Source: Bacilli bacterium (GTDB taxonomy: Bacteria; Bacillota_I; Bacilli_A; RFN20; CAG-826). From it: a DNA stretch of 64,000 nucleotides. Positions 58,880-64,000 of the stretch are shown here, in pieces. Location of the stretch: NCBI GenBank assembly GCA_016296775.1, contig JAEDIE010000001.1:1-64000 (forward strand), in the 5' to 3' direction. Position numbers and translations under genes: made by a program. The notes under the pieces were generated by a model. It had not been told where the DNA came from, ran no database searches, and saw only the letters and a list, made by a program, of their open reading frames with translations. The first letter of the stretch is position 1, and each line of letters begins with the position of its first letter.

Positions 58880-60559
58880 TTATAATAATTTAATTTTATC
58901 AATTTCAATTTCTTTCGCTTTTGGAAGCTTATTTACTTGTTGAAGATCTAAATAATGTTTAAAACTATTAATAGAATCTGATCTGGATAAAGCATAAACA
59001 CTATATTCAACGTTAGTTAATTCTTTTAATATTTTTGTGTACATTTTTTGATTTTGTTTATTGTTAACTTTGTTAACTGAAGACATAAAATCATAAACTA
59101 ATACAACAAAATTTGAAGTTACAATAAAAGGTTGACCATCTTGAAGAATGGAAGAGTAAGGAAGTAATTTGCTATCTTTAACATTAAACAAATTAGGCCA
59201 AACAGTGTTTGTTAAATTTTTCTTACATTCTTTATTTCCTAAAACCATTAATTTAATGAGGTTATCCATTGATAAAGTAACTTGTTCACCTTCACTTGAA
59301 ATAGAACTTGTGTTAAATTCAACCTTTTTATATTCTTCTTTAACAACAGGTTTTTCTTCTTTTATCTCTTCTTTTTTAACTTCAACTTCTTTAACTATTT
59401 CTTTCTTTTCTTCTAAAATAGTTGGGTTTTTAATAGATTTTTTATCTTCAGCTTTGGTTTCTTCTTTAATTTCAATAGTAGAAACTACATTTTTAGTAGC
59501 TTTTAACATATAAATTTCAAAGACAAAACTTGGATTTGAAGCAGTCTTGTATTCTTTTTTACATTCTAAGAAAAGATCAATTAAACTATAAAGTTCTGGT
59601 TCATTAAATAAAGAAATAACTTCTTTAACTTTTTCTTCTTTTAAATATTCTAACAACTCTTTATTTTTGGTTTTTGTATAAACTAAAGCATCTTTTAATG
59701 AAATTAAAACTTCATTTGTTAATCTAGAAATATCAATATTTCTTAAGTTATAGCTATTTAATTCTTTGATTATTTCGCTTGTTTTTTTGAATTTAATAAG
59801 TTTTAAAAGGTTTATTTTTTCATCTATATTTGTTAAACCAAATACTTTTTCTATATTTTTTAATGAAATATGATTTCCACTAAAAGCAATTAATTGATCA
59901 AGTAAAGAAAGAGCATCTCTAGCTCCACCTTGAGCTATTTCAACAATACTAGGAATTACACATTCATCGTAAGTAATATTTTCGTTATTAAGAACTCTAA
60001 TTATCAATTTCGATAGTGATTCGTCACTAATTTTAGAAAAATCATATCTTTGACATCTACTTAAAATAGTAGGAATAATTTGATAAGGTTCAGTAGTACA
60101 AAGAATAAAAACAACATACTCTGGAGGTTCTTCTAATGTTTTAAGTAAAGCATTAAAAGCATTTTCAGTCATCATATGGACTTCATCAATAATATAAACT
60201 TTATATCTTCCTTTAATTGGAGCATATTTAACTTTTTCAATTAAAGTTCTAACACCATCAACTCCTGAATTACTAGCAGCGTCAATTTCAATTACATCAG
60301 GATGAGCGCCTTTATTAATTAAAGTACAGTTTTCGCATTCATTACATTGGTTTCCAAGTCCTTCATCACAATTTAAAGCTTTAGCAAAAAGTCTAGCAAT
60401 AGAGGTTTTTCCAGTACCTCTTGGACCACAAAATAAATAGGCATGGGCTATTTTTTCACTAGTGAAAGCATTTTTTAATGTTTGAACGATTGCTTCTTGA
60501 CCAACGATTTCATCAAATGTTTGACTTCTATATTTTCTATAAAGTGCAAGGTAACTCAT
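58880..60559 (-). CDS. dnaX: DNA polymerase III subunits gamma/tau
   Basis: A 559-residue clamp-loader ATPase. P-loop FCGPRGTGKTSIARLFAKAL (near 43), a zinc-binding cysteine cluster CNECENC, Walker B VYIIDEVHMM and sensor NALLKTLEEPPEYVVFILCTT are present. A Lys/Glu-rich linker (about residues 360-410) precedes the C-terminal tau-like domain. A TATAAT with extended TG lies 10 nt before the ATG and there is no ribosome binding site, so the mRNA is probably nearly leaderless. First gene of the minus-strand cluster. Confidence 0.97.
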   Translation of the reverse strand: MSYLALYRKYRSQTFDEIVGQEAIVQTLKNAFTSEKIAHAYLFCGPRGTGKTSIARLFAKALNCDEGLGNQCNECENCTLINKGAHPDVIEIDAASNSGVDGVRTLIEKVKYAPIKGRYKVYIIDEVHMMTENAFNALLKTLEEPPEYVVFILCTTEPYQIIPTILSRCQRYDFSKISDESLSKLIIRVLNNENITYDECVIPSIVEIAQGGARDALSLLDQLIAFSGNHISLKNIEKVFGLTNIDEKINLLKLIKFKKTSEIIKELNSYNLRNIDISRLTNEVLISLKDALVYTKTKNKELLEYLKEEKVKEVISLFNEPELYSLIDLFLECKKEYKTASNPSFVFEIYMLKATKNVVSTIEIKEETKAEDKKSIKNPTILEEKKEIVKEVEVKKEEIKEEKPVVKEEYKKVEFNTSSISSEGEQVTLSMDNLIKLMVLGNKECKKNLTNTVWPNLFNVKDSKLLPYSSILQDGQPFIVTSNFVVLVYDFMSSVNKVNNKQNQKMYTKILKELTNVEYSVYALSRSDSINSFKHYLDLQQVNKLPKAKEIEIDKIKLL

Positions 60560-60569
60560 AATTGAGTTA

Positions 60570-60575
60570 ATTATA
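60570..60575 (-). promoter_or_regulatory. -10 box of the dnaX cluster
   Basis: On the minus strand TGCTATAAT (extended -10) ends 10 nt before the dnaX ATG, with TGTAAA at 17-nt spacing upstream. Transcription should start within a few bases of the ATG. Confidence 0.55.
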
Positions 60576-60614
60576 GCAAAAAGAACATGTTTTTTACATA
60601 TATAATTTGTAATT

Positions 60615-60636
60615 ATATTTAATTATAATTAAATAT
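60615..60636. promoter_or_regulatory. 22-bp perfect palindrome between dnaX and prfA
   Basis: Half-site ATATTTAATTA and its complement, containing TATAAT at the centre on both strands. It may be overlapping promoter elements or an operator for prfA; AT-only composition makes chance a concern. Confidence 0.3.
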
Positions 60637-60672
60637 TTGTTATTATTTTAAAGCACTGAAGGAGTTTTAATT

Positions 60673-61746
60673 ATGGATAAAAACATGTATGACAGATTAG
60701 TAACAAGTGAAAAAAGAGTTGAAGAAATTGATACATTATTAAGTGAACCAGATGTTACTAGTGATTTAAAAAGATTTAAAGAGTTATCAAAAGAAAGAAG
60801 CATTCTTGAACCAATCGTTGAAAAGTTTCAAGAATATAAAATGTATGAAAGTAACCTTAAAGATGCTTTAGATATGTCAAATGATTCTGATCCAGAAATT
60901 AGTGCTCTTGGAAGAGAAGAATATAAAAATAACCAAGAAAACATATTAAAAACTGAAGAAGAGATTAGAATTTTATTACTTCCTAGAGATCCTAATGATG
61001 GTAAAGATGTAATTTTTGAAATTAAGGGTGCAGTTGGTGGAGATGAAGCCGATATTTTTGCTGGAGATTTATTTAGAATGTATATTAAATACTGCGATTC
61101 TAAAGGATTTAAATATAAAATTTTAGATGAAAACCCATGCGGAGTTGGTGGATATTCATATATTTCGTTTGTTGTAAGTGGAGATGATGCTTATTCTCAT
61201 TTAAAGTTTGAATCAGGTGTTCATAGAGTTCAAAGAGTTCCTAGAACTGAAGCTAATGGTCGAATTCATACTTCAACTGCAACTGTCGTTGTTATGCCAA
61301 AAATTGAGGTAAATGATGTTAATATTAAAAATGAAGATTTAAGAGTTGATAGATATAGATCTCAAGGAGCTGGTGGACAAAACGTCAATAAAACCGAATC
61401 TGCAGTTAGAATTACTCATATTCCTACTGGAATTGTTGTTTCTTGTCAAACTGAAAAATCCCAAATTCAAAACCACGAAATATGTATGGAAATGTTAGCT
61501 AGTAAATTAGCTCAACTTGAAGAAGAAAAAAAGCAAGCTAGTGAAGCTCAATTTAGAAGCAAAATTGGAAGTGGTGATAGAAACGAAAAAATTAGAACTT
61601 ACAACTATCCACAAAATAGAGTTACTGATCATAGAATTGGCTATACAATTCAACAACTTGATAGAGTCATGGAAGGTGAGCTTGATTCAATTGTTGATGC
61701 ATTAATTAATTTTGAACAAGAACAAAAAATAGCTGGAAATAAATAA
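60673..61746 (+). CDS. prfA: Peptide chain release factor 1
   Basis: A 357-residue RF1 that reads UAA and UAG. The GGQ peptidyl-hydrolysis motif is at residues 234-236 (SQGAGGQNVN), and the PxT-type stop-recognition tripeptide is in RVPRTEANGRIHTS near 188-201. AAGGAG precedes the ATG. It is coupled to prmC (TAATG), its methylating enzyme. Confidence 0.97.
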   Translation: MDKNMYDRLVTSEKRVEEIDTLLSEPDVTSDLKRFKELSKERSILEPIVEKFQEYKMYESNLKDALDMSNDSDPEISALGREEYKNNQENILKTEEEIRILLLPRDPNDGKDVIFEIKGAVGGDEADIFAGDLFRMYIKYCDSKGFKYKILDENPCGVGGYSYISFVVSGDDAYSHLKFESGVHRVQRVPRTEANGRIHTSTATVVVMPKIEVNDVNIKNEDLRVDRYRSQGAGGQNVNKTESAVRITHIPTGIVVSCQTEKSQIQNHEICMEMLASKLAQLEEEKKQASEAQFRSKIGSGDRNEKIRTYNYPQNRVTDHRIGYTIQQLDRVMEGELDSIVDALINFEQEQKIAGNK

Positions 61747-62633
61747 TGAATTTGACAAATAGAGAAGTATATTTAAATTCTTTAAAAGAAATTAAAGATA
61801 ACAATTTAGATGTTCAACAATCTTTAATTTATCAATTGCTAATTAAGGTAAATAATTTTAATAATTTCACATCTTTAATAGTAAATTTTGATAAAGAAAT
61901 TAAAAACATCAAATTGTTTAACGAATTATTCACTAGATTAAAAAATGGTGAACCTTTTGAATATATTGTTAATGAAGCTTCATTTGTTTCGCTTCTTCTT
62001 TATGTTGATAAAAATGTTTTAATTCCTCGAGTAGAAACAGAAGGTTTGATGACTATTGTTAACAAATTGATTGATGATAACAATTTAAATGCTTCAACAA
62101 TTATTGATATGTGTACTGGAAGTGGTTGCATAGGTTTATATATGAAAAAGACACATCCAAATAGTCGAGTTATTGTTAGTGATATTTCGAGTGAAGCTTT
62201 AAAAATAGCTAAGAAAAACAGCCTCAATTTGAATTTAGAAATTGAAACTTTGTTAAGTGATAAGTTAGATGAATTTTTAAAAAATCATATTAAGTGTGAT
62301 GTATTTTTATCAAATCCACCTTATGTAGAAAATAAAGATGATATATTTGAAAAAGTTAAAAAATATGAACCAATGAATGCTGTATTTGTTGAAAATAATG
62401 ATACATTTTATGAAGAATGTTTTAAACATTATAAAGATATAATGAATGAAAAATTTTTGATGGCTTTTGAAATTAATTATGATCAAAAAGAAAGATTAAC
62501 TAATTTAATTGGTAAATATTTTACTAGTGAAGATACCAAATTTTTATTTTTAAAAGATATATATAACAAAGATAGATATTTAATTATCTTGGGAGGATAT
62601 GATGTTGCTTATTTCCAAATGCGAGATAGATAA
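61746..62633 (+). CDS. prmC: Release factor glutamine methyltransferase PrmC
   Basis: A 295-residue SAM-dependent enzyme that methylates the GGQ glutamine of release factors. The SAM motif is TIIDMCTGSGCIGLYM near residue 120 and the substrate-binding NPPY is in LSNPPYVEN near 191, with LIPRVETEGL near 93. It follows prfA with a one-base overlap and itself overlaps tsaC by 32 nt. Confidence 0.95.
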   Translation: MNLTNREVYLNSLKEIKDNNLDVQQSLIYQLLIKVNNFNNFTSLIVNFDKEIKNIKLFNELFTRLKNGEPFEYIVNEASFVSLLLYVDKNVLIPRVETEGLMTIVNKLIDDNNLNASTIIDMCTGSGCIGLYMKKTHPNSRVIVSDISSEALKIAKKNSLNLNLEIETLLSDKLDEFLKNHIKCDVFLSNPPYVENKDDIFEKVKKYEPMNAVFVENNDTFYEECFKHYKDIMNEKFLMAFEINYDQKERLTNLIGKYFTSEDTKFLFLKDIYNKDRYLIILGGYDVAYFQMRDR

Positions 62634-63219
62634 AGCTGTTAAAGTAATTAAAGATGGTGGGTTAGCATGTTTTCCTACCGAAACTGTTTTTGGTTTAGGT
62701 TGTATTGCAAGTAAAGAGAGTTCTTTTTTAAGAATAGTTGAAGTTAAAAAAAGACCTGCAAATAAGCCTTTTACATTAATGTGTTCTTCAATTGAACAGG
62801 CATTAGATTATATTGAATATAATGAAAAGATAGTTTCTTTAATGAAAAAATATTTTCCTGGCCAATTAACGATTATTACAAAGTGTAAAAAAGGAATTCA
62901 AAAACATATTGATTTAGGCACTAATTATATAGGAATTAGGATTCCAGATGATGAATTTGTTTTAAATTTAATATCAAGAGTTAATGAACCAATGCTTGTT
63001 ACAAGTGCAAACATTTCTTCATTTCCTCCTGCCTTAAACGATAAGGAAGCAAATGACTATTTTAAAGATGGAATTGATATTATAATTAAAGGAGAGTGTA
63101 AAAGTAATATACCTTCAACAATTGTAATGTTTAAAGATGGTAAATTAACATTAATCAGAGAAGGAATTATAAAATTTAAAGAATTGGAGGACTATATCAA
63201 TGGAAAAAAAGAATATTAG
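62602..63219 (+). CDS. tsaC: Threonylcarbamoyl-AMP synthase (TsaC/YwlC, Sua5 family)
   Basis: A 205-residue YrdC/Sua5-domain enzyme that makes threonylcarbamoyl-AMP for t6A tRNA modification. Motifs: GLACFPTETVFGLGC, KKRPANKPFTLM, PGQLTIITK and SANISSFPPAL. The start is ATG 62602, 5 nt after GGGAGG; the adjacent ATG 62599 is too close to the ribosome binding site. It overlaps rpiB by 20 nt. Confidence 0.93.
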   Translation: MLLISKCEIDKAVKVIKDGGLACFPTETVFGLGCIASKESSFLRIVEVKKRPANKPFTLMCSSIEQALDYIEYNEKIVSLMKKYFPGQLTIITKCKKGIQKHIDLGTNYIGIRIPDDEFVLNLISRVNEPMLVTSANISSFPPALNDKEANDYFKDGIDIIIKGECKSNIPSTIVMFKDGKLTLIREGIIKFKELEDYINGKKEY

Positions 63220-63658
63220 AGTAGTTTTAGGTAATGATCATGGTGGTTTTGAAGCAAAAGAAGTGGTAAAAACACACTTAATTAATTGCGGTTATGATGT
63301 AATTGATGTAGGTACTTCTTCAAAAGAAAGCTGCAATTATGCTTATTTTGCTTTAGAAGCAGCTAAAAAGATTTCTTCAAAAGAAGCTAATTTTGGAATT
63401 TTAATTTGTAATTCAGGAGAAGGTGTTTCTATTGCTGCTAATAAAGTTAAAGGTGTTAGATGCGGAATTGGTTATAACGATGATGTTGCTCGTTTAATAA
63501 GACAACATAATGATTGTAATATGATTTCTTTTGGTGCTTCTTTTATGAGTGTTGAAGATATATTAAGAAGAGTTGATATTTTCTTACATACTAGTTTTGA
63601 AGGCGGAAGACATTGTTTAAGAGTCCAAACCTTTATTGATTACGAAAATAGCAAATAA
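63200..63658 (+). CDS. rpiB: RpiB/LacA family sugar-phosphate isomerase (ribose-5-phosphate isomerase B)
   Basis: A 152-residue RpiB. Motifs are LGNDHGGFEAKE at the N-terminus, DVGTSSKESCNYAYFA, the catalytic-cysteine region ICNSGEGVSIAANKVKGVRC and HNDCNMISFGA. It interconverts ribulose 5-phosphate and ribose 5-phosphate; ribulose 5-phosphate is also the TarJ substrate. The order prfA-prmC-tsaC-rpiB resembles the Bacillus ywl region. GGAGG precedes the ATG. Confidence 0.93.
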   Translation: MEKKNIRVVLGNDHGGFEAKEVVKTHLINCGYDVIDVGTSSKESCNYAYFALEAAKKISSKEANFGILICNSGEGVSIAANKVKGVRCGIGYNDDVARLIRQHNDCNMISFGASFMSVEDILRRVDIFLHTSFEGGRHCLRVQTFIDYENSK

Positions 63659-63690
63659 TTTAAAAAAGTTTATTTTTATAGTTTAATTTT

Positions 63691-63729
63691 CCTCCTTCAT
63701 CGACGTCTTGTTATATGAAGGAGGTTTTT
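63691..63729 (+). promoter_or_regulatory. Hairpin: rpiB terminator that also covers the comFA ribosome binding site
   Basis: A perfect 10-bp stem, CCTCCTTCAT (63691-63700) with ATGAAGGAGG (63715-63724), has a 14-nt loop and is followed by TTTTT. The right arm is an ideal Shine-Dalgarno for the following frame. The loop carries the motif shared with the start of the Tad-like operon. Confidence 0.75.
63704..63720 (+). promoter_or_regulatory. Copy of the motif found at the Tad-like operon
   Basis: CGTCTTGTTATATGAAG, nearly identical to 31311-31329 except for a 2-nt shorter middle. It ends in an ATG (63715) at the same relative position as the real start at 31324. Confidence 0.4.
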
Positions 63730-63731
63730 AT

Positions 63732-64000
63732 ATTCAATTTAAGTGTGAAATATGTGGAAATGAGGATCCCAAATACATTGGATATTTAAATAACACACCA
63801 TATTGTAGAAAATGTATTCAATTTAAAGGTGAAGCTGCAAGCGAAGACATATCTTACTTAAAAGGAAAATCTAAGGCTATTCTGAAATATGAATTGAGTC
63901 AAGAACAAAAAGTTATTTCAAATAAAGTTTTAAATAATTTTATCAATGGTAAGGATACATTGATTTATGCAGTTTGTGGAGCAGGGAAGACAGAACTTGT
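63732..64000 (+). CDS. comFA: Competence protein ComFA, N-terminal part (runs off window)
   Basis: The visible 89 codons encode a zinc-finger start (FKCEICGNEDPKYIG, then YCRKCIQF) followed by the beginning of a DEAD-type helicase with P-loop AVCGAGKTEL, the ComFA layout. ComFA is the ATPase that helps pull single-stranded DNA into competent cells. The start is unusual: AAGGAGG is 7 nt before an ATT codon at 63732, an in-frame TTG lies at 63708, and an ATG at 63715 is one base out of frame (five T where six would restore the frame). Either a rare start codon, slippage on the T-run or an indel is involved. The 3' end is outside the window. Confidence 0.8.
   Translation, partial: MQFKCEICGNEDPKYIGYLNNTPYCRKCIQFKGEAASEDISYLKGKSKAILKYELSQEQKVISNKVLNNFINGKDTLIYAVCGAGKTEL

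Overview
The window is a gene-dense, very AT-rich bacterial chromosome segment using the standard genetic code: Trp is TGG in the intact genes, and TGA ends real genes such as mnmG. Gene content and order (sufCDSUB, mnmG-rsmG-parAB, dnaX-ybaB-recR-tmk-holB-ricT-rsmI, prfA-prmC-tsaC-rpiB, cysS-rlmB-sigH-like, HrcA/CIRCE control) point to a low-GC Bacillota. Small proteins, an inserted OppF and AT content suggest a lineage close to Erysipelotrichia or Mollicutes-like Bacilli. This placement is inference; there is no rRNA gene here. No sporulation gene was recognised.

Layout. 1-8140: end of an oppF, then a cell-surface block (LicD transferase, TarI/TarJ CDP-ribitol synthesis, LPG-synthase-like flippase, lipid glycosyltransferase) followed by recX and yhaM. 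8145-12579 (minus): a HIT hydrolase and two large PrsA-like lipoproteins. 12764-21537: a continuous plus-strand run sufC-D-S-U-B, mnmG, rsmG, parA, parB. 21573-25412: FMN riboswitch with ribU, a minus-strand ferredoxin, hpf, a HAD phosphatase and two unknown genes. 25493-30630: tRNA-Ser, a pseudouridine synthase, trpS, cysS, mgtC, rlmB. 30652-34258: a SigH-like factor followed by five membrane or secreted proteins with Tad/pseudopilus-like topology. 34311-37257: acpP, tRNA-Asn and tRNA-Glu, then an accessory patch with a lipoprotein flanked by two phased repeat arrays and a decayed IS3-type element. 37291-43137: pckA diverging from an oxaloacetate decarboxylase operon that ends in birA. 43311-47663: an ECF sigma/RsgI-like anti-sigma pair, an XRE regulator, a membrane protein, a YolD-like protein and an SDR. 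47802-54742: htpG with a CIRCE operator, pyrG, an RluA-family enzyme, and a DUF1538 membrane protein with two PII-like proteins. 54735-60559 (minus): the replication/repair cluster. 60673-64000: prfA, prmC, tsaC, rpiB and the start of comFA.

How the parts fit. CDP-ribitol made by TarI/TarJ is the likely donor for the adjacent LicD enzyme, giving a ribitol-phosphate-decorated surface polymer or glycolipid. PckA and the sodium-pumping oxaloacetate decarboxylase share oxaloacetate, and the decarboxylase operon carries its own biotin ligase. ParA/ParB and the dnaX cluster are commonly origin-proximal in Bacillota.

The most interesting signals are: (1) a short motif (CGTCTTGT, then TATATGAAG) shared by the start of the Tad-like operon beside the SigH-like gene and the start of comFA, suggesting a sigma-controlled competence regulon; (2) a compound inverted-repeat element at 36023-36159 with copies of AAGGGTACGGA spaced 21 bp; (3) an RsgI-like anti-sigma factor with a second well-placed internal start; (4) DUF1538 with two PII-like proteins; and (5) several genes whose TATAAT box lies only 6-10 nt before the ATG with no ribosome binding site, suggesting leaderless mRNAs.
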